A DNA stretch of 9,037 nucleotides from JAWLGW01 sp964569055 (GTDB lineage: Bacteria > Planctomycetota > J058): NCBI GenBank assembly GCA_964569055.1, contig CAZMSZ010000317.1:1-9037 (forward strand), given 5' to 3'. The notes below the pieces were generated by a model that did no database searches, had not been told where the DNA came from, and saw only the letters and a list, made by a program, of their open reading frames with translations. Position numbers and translations under genes: made by a program. Shown piece by piece: positions 1 to 7,358 of this stretch. Position 1 is the stretch's first letter, and each line of letters opens with the position of its first letter.

Positions 1-68
1 AGTCGGAGTCGGAGTCGGAGTCGGAGTCGGAGTCGGAGTCGGAGTCGGAGTCGGCGTCGGCGTCGGCG
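1..68. repeat. TCGGAG/TCGGCG hexamer tandem repeat (Thr-Pro codons)
   Basis: Positions 3-68 hold eleven tandem hexamers: eight TCGGAG nearest the window edge, then three TCGGCG. On the minus strand they encode alternating Thr-Pro in the tail of the OmpA-type gene. The two hexamer versions differ only in the third base of the Thr codon (ACT or ACG), so the change is silent, as expected for a translated repeat. The array is cut by the window edge and its true length is unknown. Confidence 0.95.
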
Positions 69-2241
69 TGGACGACTCGGGGGTGATGTCCTCGATCGTG
101 TAGTCGGTGTAGACGCCTGGGCCGATCGGCACCGGCACCAGGTCGGGCGCGAAGAACAGGATCTCGACCCGCCGGTTGACGCGGGAGCGATGCTCGTCCT
201 GGCCGGGGGCCTCGATCGGGCAGCGTTCGCCGCAGGCGAGGATCTTGGCGTCGTCCGCCCAGCTCAGCGCGTCCTGGGCGACGGCCAACTGGGCGGGGCC
301 CGAGGCGGGGTCGCTGGAGTCCGCGAAGCGCTCGGCGAGCTCGGCCTGGAGCAGGTCGAAGAAGCCGCCCCACGTCTGGGGTCCGACCACGCCGTCGGCG
401 GTGAGCTCGCCCAGGCCGGCCTCGGTGAAGGCGCGCTGGAAGGCGCGGACCGCGGCCTTGCGGGTGTTGGGCCCGGCCACCCCGTCGACGACGAGGGCCT
501 CGCCGGCGGCGTTGCGGCGGGTCTGGAAGCCGCGGGTCGGGGCGCCGCCCGGGCCGGGGTCGGCGTCCCAGCCGCGCCGGCGCGAGCCCCACGCGAGGAG
601 CTGCGGGACGTCCTCCTCGTCGGCGCGGAACGCCTCGGCCGCGGCCACGAACGCGTCGCGGTCCCCTTCGAGCAGGGCGGCCACCGCCTGGGCGCGCGCC
701 GCCGAGAGGCGGTCGTTGTAGTCGTCGCTCCCCATGGTGTCGGTGTGGCCCGCCACCAGGACCTTCTTGTCGGCGTGCTCCTGCTGGAAGCGGAGCGCGG
801 TCGCGATGGCCGCCAGGCCGTCCTCGTGCTGCGCGAGCGGGACGAACACCGCGCTCGCGAAGTTGAAGTGGACCGCGGGGACGCGCACGCGCTGCGCGAC
901 CAGGCGCGGCGCGGCCGGGCGGGTCGGGCGCCCGATCGCGAGGACGTTGACCTCCTCGGGGGTGAACCCGAGGGCGGCGCGCCGCGGGTAGCCCTCGACC
1001 GGGCCGACGCTCGGCTGGTAACGCAGCAACTGACCCGCGGCGAACAGCGAGCCGAGCTGGTCGGGCTCCACGAAGCCGCCCGACAGGCCCTCCTGGAACG
1101 CGGCCGGCAGCTCGCGCCACACCTCGCCCAGCGGCCGCGGGAACCCGGGGTCGGGGTCGCGCCCGGGGCCCGTGCGGAGCGCCTGCCCGCCCTTGATCAG
1201 GTAGAGCTCGCCGCGCCAGCCGACGGCCGCGTCGAGCCCCGCCGCGAACTCGCGCGGCAGGCCGGTGAAGTGGCTCGTGATCGGCTTGGGGAAGCCCGGG
1301 TCGGGGCCGCGCCCGAACGCGTAGCGCAGCACCTCGCCGCCCTTGAAGAAGTAGGCCTTCCCCTCGGGCTCGTTCAGGCAGCCGGCGTCGACGCCGCCCT
1401 GCCAGCCGGCCGGCCAGCCCGGCAGCGCCTCCGCCAGCGGCTTGGGGTAGCCGGCCTCGACCCCGACCCCGAGCACCAGGCGCAGGCAGCGCTCGCCGCC
1501 CAGCACCCAGGCCTCGCCCTCGGCCCCGGGCAGCGCCGCGTCCACCGCCTCGAGCAGGTCGAGCGTCTGCTGGCCCCGCTCGCTGCGCGGCCCGTCGGCC
1601 ACCAGCTCCTCGTGCTTGCGCGTGGAGCGGCCGAGCACGGTCCGCCGCGCTCCCGCCGCGTCGGCCAGGCGTCGCTCGAGGTCCGCGCCGACCGCCTCGC
1701 CGGTGCACACCGCGGCGAGCCGCTCCTGGAACGCGAAGTCCTGCGGATCGCCGGTCGGCTCCAGCCCGTGGCGCCGCTCGAACGCCTGCACGCCCGAGCT
1801 CGTGGCGCCGCTCTCCTGGCCGTCGACCTCCCCGCAGGGGAAGCCGAGGTGGTTGAGCCGGGCCTGGACGCCCTTCACCGTCTCGATCGCCTCGAGCATC
1901 TCGACCGTGAGGTCCCAGCGCACGGCCTCGCCCTCGGGCGCCAGCGTGAAGCGCGCCTCCCGCGTCGTGAGCGGGAGCTCGACCTCGACCAGCCCGAGCT
2001 CGTCGACCTCGCCCTCGAGCTGCCCGTCGTCGTGCTCGAGCGTCCAGCGCTCGCCGGCGCACGGCGCGAGGGATACGTCGACGAGGAGCAGGCGCAGCAC
2101 CAGCTTGGGGCGGCGCATGCGGACGGTCGTCTGGCGGCCGATCTTGAGGTCGATCTTGCGGCGCGAGCTCCCGGCGTCGTCCGCTGGGCGCTGCCCGATG
2201 GTGACGTCGACGACGTCGTCCGACCGTGATCCCTCGGCCAC
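1..2241 (-). CDS. Composite OmpA / peptidoglycan-binding / hemopexin-repeat envelope protein (C-terminus beyond window)
   Basis: The frame is open from a GTG at 2241-2239, with a weak GGGGG-type ribosome site just upstream, to the window edge: 747 codons and no stop, so the 3' end is missing. No signal peptide is evident. Domains: a beta-rich N-terminal part (about 1-115); a PG_binding_1-like unit at about 120-175 (GVQARLNHLGF, then VDG and VQAFERRHGL); four hemopexin-like blades at about 243-425, each with a GG-x-x-LR strand and GYPKP/DPGFPKP turns (for example KAYFFKGGEVLRY, 296-307); and an OmpA domain that begins at about 457 (VHFNF, GHTDT 499-502, LSAARA). That OmpA domain is interrupted at about 525-655 by a second peptidoglycan-binding-like unit (VDGVAGPNTRKA, DGVVGPQTW) and ends with RVNRRVEILFF (687-697). 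From 725 the chain becomes Thr-Pro repeats. The family is known to tether to peptidoglycan, often near type VI secretion genes in myxobacteria; no such genes are visible here. Role inferred: an envelope anchor carrying a protein- or ligand-binding propeller. Confidence 0.88.
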   Translation of the reverse strand, partial: MAEGSRSDDVVDVTIGQRPADDAGSSRRKIDLKIGRQTTVRMRRPKLVLRLLLVDVSLAPCAGERWTLEHDDGQLEGEVDELGLVEVELPLTTREARFTLAPEGEAVRWDLTVEMLEAIETVKGVQARLNHLGFPCGEVDGQESGATSSGVQAFERRHGLEPTGDPQDFAFQERLAAVCTGEAVGADLERRLADAAGARRTVLGRSTRKHEELVADGPRSERGQQTLDLLEAVDAALPGAEGEAWVLGGERCLRLVLGVGVEAGYPKPLAEALPGWPAGWQGGVDAGCLNEPEGKAYFFKGGEVLRYAFGRGPDPGFPKPITSHFTGLPREFAAGLDAAVGWRGELYLIKGGQALRTGPGRDPDPGFPRPLGEVWRELPAAFQEGLSGGFVEPDQLGSLFAAGQLLRYQPSVGPVEGYPRRAALGFTPEEVNVLAIGRPTRPAAPRLVAQRVRVPAVHFNFASAVFVPLAQHEDGLAAIATALRFQQEHADKKVLVAGHTDTMGSDDYNDRLSAARAQAVAALLEGDRDAFVAAAEAFRADEEDVPQLLAWGSRRRGWDADPGPGGAPTRGFQTRRNAAGEALVVDGVAGPNTRKAAVRAFQRAFTEAGLGELTADGVVGPQTWGGFFDLLQAELAERFADSSDPASGPAQLAVAQDALSWADDAKILACGERCPIEAPGQDEHRSRVNRRVEILFFAPDLVPVPIGPGVYTDYTIEDITPESSTPTPTPTPTPTPTPTPTPTPTPT

Positions 2242-2365
2242 TGGGTTCCCCCGCCGCTCCCCAGAATGGCGCGGCCGGGCCCACGTTGCCAGGATGACCG
2301 GGCCGATGGGAAGGGGGTCGGCCGCGGGCACCGAGCTTAGCTCTGTCTCGAACCGCCGGAGCGCC
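2242..2365. promoter_or_regulatory. Divergent intergenic region between the OmpA-type gene and the JmjC gene
   Basis: These 124 bp must hold the start signals for both divergent genes unless transcription reads in from elsewhere. I see no convincing -10/-35 pair. The one structured element is a perfect 11-bp inverted repeat, GAGCTTAGCTC (2333-2343), 22 bp before the JmjC start, placed where an operator could sit. A GGAG ribosome site at 2358-2361 serves the JmjC gene. The regulatory role is inferred from position only. Confidence 0.35.
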
Positions 2366-3370
2366 ATGCCGAACGAGCTGCCCGCCGAGTGGCGGCGCTG
2401 GGCCGCCGAGAACCTGATGCGCGGGGTCCCCGTCGAGCGGGTCGAGGCCACCCTGCGCGCGCACGGGCTCGATCCGGGCGCCGTGGAGCGGGAGCTGAGC
2501 GCGCTACAGGACCATCCGTGGTTCCACGCGGGCCGCGCGGTCGGGCGCGAGCTGGTCCGGCGTCACTGGCTGCTCGAAGCGCTGGCCGACCTCGCCGCGC
2601 TCGACCCCGAGGCGCGGGCGCTCGAGCGTCGCCCGCTGCCCCCCTTCGCCGCGTTCCTGCGCGAGCACTACGCGCGCAACCGCCCTGGGTGGTTCGGCGG
2701 CGCGGTCGAGCACTGGCCGGCGCGCCGCTGGACGCCCGCCTCGCTGCAGGAGCGGTTCGGCGAGGTGCCGGTCGAGGTCCAGGCCGGACGCGCCGGCGAC
2801 CCGCGCTACGAGGAGCGCTCCCATCGCCACAAGGAGCGCATGGCGCTCGGCGACTTCCTGAGCGCCGTGCAAGGCGGGCCGAGCAACGACCTCTACATGA
2901 CCGCCAACAACGGCGCCGTGAACGGCGAGGCGCTCGCGCCCCTGTTCGACGACGTCGGCCCGCTCGGCGACGGCTACCTCGACCTCGCCCGCGTCCGCGA
3001 GCAGGGCTTCGTGTGGATCGGCCCCGCCGGCGTGGTGACCCCGCTCCACCACGACCTGACCAACAACCTCATGGTGCAGCTGTTCGGCCGCAAGCGGGTG
3101 CGGCTGGTCCCCGCGCTGGAGGTGGCGCGGGTGGCCAACCACCACCACGTCTACAGCCGGGTCGACCCGCTGGCCCCCGACCACGCCGCCTGCCCCGACT
3201 GGGGCCGCGCCACGGTCCTCGACGTGATCCTCGAGCCGGGCGACGTGCTGTTCATCCCGGTCGGCTGGTGGCACCACGTGGTGGGGGTCGACGTGACGAT
3301 CGGCCTCAGCTTCACCTGCCTCGCCGCCCCCAACGACTTCCCCCGCGCGCCCGAGCCGAGCCCCGACTGA
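2366..3370 (+). CDS. JmjC/cupin_8-type Fe(II)- and 2-oxoglutarate-dependent hydroxylase
   Basis: This 334-residue protein starts at ATG 2366, four bases after GGAG. The frame is open well upstream, but that extension crosses the oppositely coded OmpA-type gene and is not credible. The double-stranded beta-helix has the iron-binding triad H228-x-D230 (in TPLHHDLTNN) and distal H303 (GWWHHV). K243 (FGRKRVRLV) lies 13 residues after the Asp, the spacing of the 2-oxoglutarate-binding Lys in human FIH (D201, K214). The HxD motif, Lys and GWWH pattern match the FIH/JMJD5 type of protein hydroxylase. A helical N-terminal part (about 1-60) precedes the catalytic domain. Known members hydroxylate amino-acid side chains, mostly in proteins; the substrate here cannot be read from sequence. 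There is no signal peptide, so it is cytoplasmic. It converges with the SDR gene, with 12 bp between stop codons and no visible hairpin. Confidence 0.88.
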   Translation: MPNELPAEWRRWAAENLMRGVPVERVEATLRAHGLDPGAVERELSALQDHPWFHAGRAVGRELVRRHWLLEALADLAALDPEARALERRPLPPFAAFLREHYARNRPGWFGGAVEHWPARRWTPASLQERFGEVPVEVQAGRAGDPRYEERSHRHKERMALGDFLSAVQGGPSNDLYMTANNGAVNGEALAPLFDDVGPLGDGYLDLARVREQGFVWIGPAGVVTPLHHDLTNNLMVQLFGRKRVRLVPALEVARVANHHHVYSRVDPLAPDHAACPDWGRATVLDVILEPGDVLFIPVGWWHHVVGVDVTIGLSFTCLAAPNDFPRAPEPSPD

Positions 3371-3382
3371 GCCCTGCTCGGC

Positions 3383-4216
3383 TCACCCGAGCGCGCGGAA
3401 CTCGGGCCAGTTGTCGTGGGCCTCGATCTCCCAGGTCTTGCGCCACAGCGACCCGGCGCCGTCCACGCGCAGCGTGTCGCCGCTGACGTAGGCGGCCGCC
3501 GGCGAGAGCAGGAAGGTCACCCCCGCCGCGACCTCCTCCTCGGTCCCCATCCGGCGCGCCGGGATGTCCCGCACGACCTCCTCGATGAACGGCTGCATGG
3601 CCTCGCCGTACTTCACCAGGCCGCTGGAGCGGATCAGGCCCGGGGCGACCGCGTTCACGCGGATCCCGGCCTGGGCCCACTCCACCGCCAGGGTCTGGGT
3701 CAGGTTGACCACGCCCGCCCGCGCCGCGCCCGAGTGCGCCATGCCCGGGAAGCCGCGCCACATCTCGGAGACGATGTTCACGATCGCCCCGCCGTGCGCG
3801 CCAATCCAGGCGCGGTGCGCCTCGCGGCAGCACAGGAAGGTGCCGGTCAGGTTGGTCTCGACGACCGCGTTCCAGCCCTTCTTGGAGAACCCCTCGGCTG
3901 GGCCGACGAACTGCCCGCCGGCGTTGTTGACCAGGCCGTCGAGCCGCCCGCGCTCGGCCACCACCCAGGCGAACAGCGCCTCGACCTCGGCCTCCTCCCG
4001 CACGTTGCACACGCGGTGCGAGGCGCTCCCGCCCGCCGCCCGCAGCTCCTCGGCCACCGCGGCGAGCGGTCCCTCGCTGCGGGCCGCGAGCACCACGTGG
4101 GCCCCGAGCGCGGCCAGCTCGTGCGCGATCGCGCGCCCGATCCCCGTCCCGCCCCCCGTCACGACCACGGTCCGCTCGGCGAACAGCCCGGGGCGAAACA
4201 CCGACGCGTAGCTCAT
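3383..4216 (-). CDS. SDR-family oxidoreductase, PECR-like (trans-2-enoyl-CoA reductase type)
   Basis: This 277-residue Rossmann-fold protein starts at ATG 4216-4214 behind a GGAGGG ribosome site. Dinucleotide-binding TGGGTGIG is at 20-27, NNAGG at 97-101, the structural Asn at 122 (ETNLTG), and VAPG at 190-193. R46, at the end of the second strand (AARS), favours NADPH. The usual catalytic Tyr-x3-Lys is replaced by S162-G-A-A-R166 (AHSGAARAGV). The same HSGAARAGV motif and a C-terminal HDNWP occur, as I recall, in human peroxisomal trans-2-enoyl-CoA reductase, so this is probably a family trait rather than decay. Role inferred: NADPH-dependent reduction of enoyl-CoA or a related fatty-acyl-CoA in the cytoplasm. 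It lies 31 bp downstream of the lipoprotein gene on the same strand and is probably co-transcribed with it. A dienoyl-CoA reductase or another SDR activity is the alternative. Confidence 0.85.
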   Translation of the reverse strand: MSYASVFRPGLFAERTVVVTGGGTGIGRAIAHELAALGAHVVLAARSEGPLAAVAEELRAAGGSASHRVCNVREEAEVEALFAWVVAERGRLDGLVNNAGGQFVGPAEGFSKKGWNAVVETNLTGTFLCCREAHRAWIGAHGGAIVNIVSEMWRGFPGMAHSGAARAGVVNLTQTLAVEWAQAGIRVNAVAPGLIRSSGLVKYGEAMQPFIEEVVRDIPARRMGTEEEVAAGVTFLLSPAAAYVSGDTLRVDGAGSLWRKTWEIEAHDNWPEFRALG

Positions 4217-4247
4217 GGCTCCCTCCGCGGGCGGAGAGGGTAACCGC

Positions 4248-4616
4248 TCAGTCCTCCGTCCACCCGTCGACCCGGTCGGTCCACATGTCGAGGAAGCTCG
4301 GCACCTCGATCCCGCCCCGCGCCAGCTCGTTGATCACGGTGAACGGCAGCAGCACGGTGTCGAGCGCGAACGAGAACGGGGCGTCCAGGGTCATCAGGAT
4401 CACGGGCAGGACGCCCCAGTCGACGCCGCGGGAGATGTCCGCGCAGGCGTTGGCGATCGTGCGCACGCCGCCGTAGGCGGCGGGGCCCTTGTCCTGATCG
4501 GCGCCGGTCCCGCCGCGGGACGCCTGGGAGATCGTGGCGCATCCGGGCGCCCCCAGCAGGGCCGCCCCCAGCAGCAGCGCGCCGGCGAGCCACCAGGTCC
4601 GGATCCGCGACCTCAT
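4248..4616 (-). CDS. YceK/YidQ-like small lipoprotein
   Basis: This 122-residue protein starts at ATG 4616-4614, four bases after GAGGAGG. The N-terminus is a lipoprotein signal: MRSRIR, then a Leu/Ala-rich core, ending in APGC with C26 as the likely lipidated residue. The residue after it is Ala rather than Asp, which favours the outer membrane under the enterobacterial rule. The mature part has YGGVRT (48-53) and LDAPFSFALDTVLLPF (77-92), which match the G-x-R and D-x-P-x-S-x-x-x-DT-x-x-LP pattern of the YceK/YidQ family. The function of that family is poorly defined. The match rests on short motifs, so family membership is likely but not certain. It is the first gene of an apparent pair with the reductase. 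Confidence 0.75.
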   Translation of the reverse strand: MRSRIRTWWLAGALLLGAALLGAPGCATISQASRGGTGADQDKGPAAYGGVRTIANACADISRGVDWGVLPVILMTLDAPFSFALDTVLLPFTVINELARGGIEVPSFLDMWTDRVDGWTED

Positions 4617-4722
4617 GGTTCCTCCTCTCGTCGTCTCCCGCCCGCCCTTCAGTATAGGTACGCGAGGGAGCCGCTCTCGCGCCAGCGCGCAGCAGGGCGC
4701 GTACAGCGCGCGCGGCGGGCGC
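4617..4722 (-). promoter_or_regulatory. Candidate promoter and hairpin upstream of the lipoprotein-SDR pair
   Basis: Read on the minus strand, this 106-bp gap holds TATACT (complement of 4651-4656), the best -10-like box in the window and in its most A/T-rich short stretch. It lies 34 bp before the ATG, with a GAGGAGG ribosome site between. No good -35 is seen 17 bp upstream. Upstream of the box, CGCGAG (4661-4666) and CTCGCG (4676-4681) form a 6-bp stem with a 9-base loop. This could be a weak end signal for the Hsp70-like gene or an operator; there is no T-run. If the box is real, the lipoprotein and reductase form a separate transcription unit from the Hsp70 gene. Confidence 0.35.
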
Positions 4723-7296
4723 TCAGTGGATCCCGGAGAAGGGGTCGAGCGCCTCGGGCAGGACGCGCTTCGCCTGCTCGGTCACCGTCCCGCGGCAGAG
4801 GAGCTTGCGGCCGGGCGCGTGGTACAGGAGGTACAGCTCGCGCGTCTCGTCCATGTAGTAGCGGTGCACGACCTTGCCGGGCGGGGGGTCGCGGCGCAGG
4901 TGCTCGGCGCCCTCCAGCCAGGCGATCGCCTCCTCCATGGTCATGGCGGAGCGCAGCCGCTCGAGCATCTCCCACTCGGTGACCCACTCCTCGTCCATCT
5001 GCAGGTACTGGGCGGGGTCCTTGCAGGAGAACGCGGCGCGCGGCCCCTCGAACGCGACGTCGAGGAAGCGGTCGACCTCGATCACGACCAGGTCCTTGCG
5101 CTTCATGATCGGGAGGTCGGCGATGTCGGGCAGGGCGCGCCCGTCGCGGAGCGGGTTGAACATCAGGAACGGCTGCAGCTCGCCGCCGACCACCCGGTCG
5201 ACCTGGATCAGCTGCTCCTCGCTGCTCCCCTCGCGCTCGGCCGCCTGGGCGTAGCTGAAGCGGTCGATCGGGGCGCCCGCCTCGAACAGCGGCTCGGTCT
5301 TGAGCGCGCTCACCAGGCGCAGGGCGTGCGGGTGGCGCAGCTTGCGCGAGATCGAGACCGAGATCCCCTCGAGCTTGTTGCCGACGGCCCACAGGCAGGC
5401 GCCCTTGGCGACGGCGGGCTTGGCCTCCTCGGGGTGGTAGTCGATCCGCTCGGGCGCGAGGTCGAGGCGCTGGCACAGGTAGGGCACGATCGCGAAGCGC
5501 GCGTCGCGGGCGCCGTTCCCCGCCAGGAGCACGCGGTCGACCGCGCGCTCGCCGCGGAGCGCCGCGATCGCGCCGTCGAGGCGGCGCTCGCCGCGGTGGG
5601 TCACGAACCAGTCCACGTCGCGGGCGCTGACCGCCAGCGCCTCGGGGACGCCCGGGCGCTCGACGTCCACCCCCGCCGCGTTCAGCAGGCGCGCCGGGTC
5701 GACCTGCGGGTGGCGCGGCGCGCGCGCCAGGTCCAGTCGGCGCCGGACGGTCGCCACGAGGTCGTCGGCGGGGAGCCCGTCGGGGCCGAGGCGCTCCGCC
5801 CGCTCGGCCGACAGCTCGCGCTTGATCCGCTCCGCCTCGCTCCACAGCCAGCGGAACGTCTCGCGGCGCAGCTTGAGCCCGACCTTGCTCGCGCCCTTGG
5901 TCACGGTCGGGACCAGGTGATCGACCGCCAGGGCGAGCTCCTCGGGGAGCGGCTCGGGCCCCAGCACCTCGTCCCAGCGCGCCCGCACCGCCTCGAGCTC
6001 CTCGCGCAGCCGCTCGGCGAGGTAGCGGTCCTCGCGCCCCAGCTCGGCGCCGTGGAACGCGAGCAGCGGGTGCTCGGCGGGAGCGGGCGCGCCCGGGTTG
6101 CCGCCCACGGCGCGCCCCGGGTGGGCGAGCGCCAGGGCGAGTCGCCGCTTGAGGAGCCCGAACAGGTGGAGCGTGAGCCCCTCGCCGCTCAGCTCGGCGA
6201 ACCCGGCCGTGCCGAGGACGTCGATGTGGACCCGGCAGGCCATCTCGTCCTCGTCGAGGGTCAGCTCGAGGAGCGAGAGGTCGGTCGCGCCGCCGCCGAA
6301 GTCGACGCACAGGGCGAGCAGCCCGCCGTCCTGGTCGGCCGCCAGCCCGAACCGCTCGGCGTAGAGCTCGGCCGGCGTGCGCGGGGTCCCGTCGGGGCCG
6401 CGCTCGCGCTGGAGGAGCGGGCGCAGGAGGTAGTACACGCCGGCCGCGGTCGCCTCGTCGAGCTCGGTCGAGGCCTCGAGCCCCAGCTCGTCGAGCACCC
6501 GCCGCAGCTCGTACTCGAACGCCAGGTCGCCGCTGGCGGGGGCCGCCACGACCACCTGCGGGAAGCGGAGCGGTTGATCGCCCAGCCGGCGGGTCAGCCG
6601 GAGCAGCGCCTCGCGGATCAGCGCCGCGACCAGGCGCGCCACCCCGACCTGCACCAGGTGGCTCCCGGTCACCGCGGGGCGGGTGTCGTTCTGGGTGCCG
6701 AGCGCGCGCCGGAACGACTGGTAGAGGTTGACGGCGCTGCGCTGGGCGAGCGCCGCCTCGCCCACGAGGTAGCTCCCCTCGGCCAGCCGCTCGAACCCGC
6801 GCGCGTCGACCACGTTGACGGCGACCGGCTCCAGCATGTCGACCGTGGGCTCCTTGCCCTGGTAGGCCCAGTGGGCGCACACCACGTGCGTCGTGCCGAG
6901 GTCGACCGCGACCACCCCGTCGAAGGGGCGCGCGCCGGGGTCCGCCCAGGGCGGCGCGCCCGCGCTCGCCGCCTCCTGCTGGGTGGCGCGCCGGAGCTCG
7001 CCCGCCCGGCGGGCCAGGACGAGGGCCCGCTCCTCGAGCCGCTGGGCGAGCTGCGTCAAGGCGTCGCGGAGGGCCTCCAGCGCGTCGGGGTCGCCGCCCT
7101 CCTCGGCCTTGGCGAGCGTCGCGAGCCGCTGGGGCAGCTCGGGGGCGAACCGGGTCACCGCCGCGAGCTGCTCGACGTGCTGGCAGGCCTCGCTCAGCCG
7201 GCGCAGGTGCTGGGGGTCGAGGCGGTCGTACACGACCTTCCCGACCAAGAGGTCCTGCAGGAACTCGACCGCCGCGCGGGCTTCGTCACCAGCCAT
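4723..7296 (-). CDS. Unusual Hsp70-like (actin-fold) ATPase with a shared C-terminal module
   Basis: This 857-residue protein starts at ATG 7296-7294. A TAA lies in frame four codons upstream, so the start is bounded, yet no Shine-Dalgarno sequence precedes it. The order is a charged, helical N-terminal extension (1 to about 125); the phosphate-1 loop DLGTT (132-136); the phosphate-2 loop DFGGGATD (332-339); and the adenosine motif LLAGNG (590-595). These three motifs define the Hsp70/actin ATPase fold. The phosphate-2 to adenosine distance is about 260 residues, against roughly 145 in DnaK, so subdomain II carries a large insertion. A DnaK-like substrate-binding beta-sandwich and lid are not recognisable after residue 600. 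The C-terminus (774-846, with VHRYY at 810-814) matches that of the neighbouring 275-residue protein. It is cytoplasmic, with no signal. Role inferred: an ATP-driven switch or chaperone acting with that neighbour. It resembles the divergent Hsp70-like proteins of high-GC Gram-negatives rather than DnaK or HscA. Confidence 0.85.
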   Translation of the reverse strand: MAGDEARAAVEFLQDLLVGKVVYDRLDPQHLRRLSEACQHVEQLAAVTRFAPELPQRLATLAKAEEGGDPDALEALRDALTQLAQRLEERALVLARRAGELRRATQQEAASAGAPPWADPGARPFDGVVAVDLGTTHVVCAHWAYQGKEPTVDMLEPVAVNVVDARGFERLAEGSYLVGEAALAQRSAVNLYQSFRRALGTQNDTRPAVTGSHLVQVGVARLVAALIREALLRLTRRLGDQPLRFPQVVVAAPASGDLAFEYELRRVLDELGLEASTELDEATAAGVYYLLRPLLQRERGPDGTPRTPAELYAERFGLAADQDGGLLALCVDFGGGATDLSLLELTLDEDEMACRVHIDVLGTAGFAELSGEGLTLHLFGLLKRRLALALAHPGRAVGGNPGAPAPAEHPLLAFHGAELGREDRYLAERLREELEAVRARWDEVLGPEPLPEELALAVDHLVPTVTKGASKVGLKLRRETFRWLWSEAERIKRELSAERAERLGPDGLPADDLVATVRRRLDLARAPRHPQVDPARLLNAAGVDVERPGVPEALAVSARDVDWFVTHRGERRLDGAIAALRGERAVDRVLLAGNGARDARFAIVPYLCQRLDLAPERIDYHPEEAKPAVAKGACLWAVGNKLEGISVSISRKLRHPHALRLVSALKTEPLFEAGAPIDRFSYAQAAEREGSSEEQLIQVDRVVGGELQPFLMFNPLRDGRALPDIADLPIMKRKDLVVIEVDRFLDVAFEGPRAAFSCKDPAQYLQMDEEWVTEWEMLERLRSAMTMEEAIAWLEGAEHLRRDPPPGKVVHRYYMDETRELYLLYHAPGRKLLCRGTVTEQAKRVLPEALDPFSGIH

Positions 7297-7306
7297 GGCC
7301 GGCCAT
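7286..7306 (-). promoter_or_regulatory. Six-codon upstream frame overlapping the Hsp70-like start
   Basis: An ATG at 7306-7304, ten bases before the Hsp70-like start and out of frame with it, reads MAGHGW and stops at a TGA at 7288-7286, just inside the larger gene. Its ATG overlaps the TAA that closes the main frame upstream. Since the main ATG lacks a clear ribosome site, re-initiation after this minileader is possible. It may equally be chance. Confidence 0.2.
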
Positions 7307-7358
7307 TATGCAGGAGAGGCCGCCGCGCGGCCGGCCCCGGGGGGCGCGTGGGCGCGGC

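Noticed and set aside
1..68. CRISPR array
   Set aside because: The repeat is a 6-base microsatellite with no spacers, and no cas genes are present.
190..2229. A 679-codon open frame on the plus strand
   Set aside because: Its translation is low-complexity Arg/Ala/Gly/Glu with no domain. The opposite strand encodes a clear OmpA/peptidoglycan-binding/hemopexin protein over the same bases, so this frame is a by-product of high G+C.
1616..2365. N-terminal extension of the JmjC gene to an upstream start
   Set aside because: The extra 250 residues are Ser/Arg-rich and antisense to the OmpA-type gene. GGAG plus ATG at 2366 gives the family's normal length.
3371..3382. A shared terminator between the convergent JmjC and SDR genes
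   Set aside because: Only 12 bp separate the stops and no stem with a T-run is present.
4649..6880. A 743-codon open frame on the minus strand in another phase
   Set aside because: Arg/Pro/Ala-rich with no motifs; it overlaps the Hsp70-like frame and has no ribosome site.
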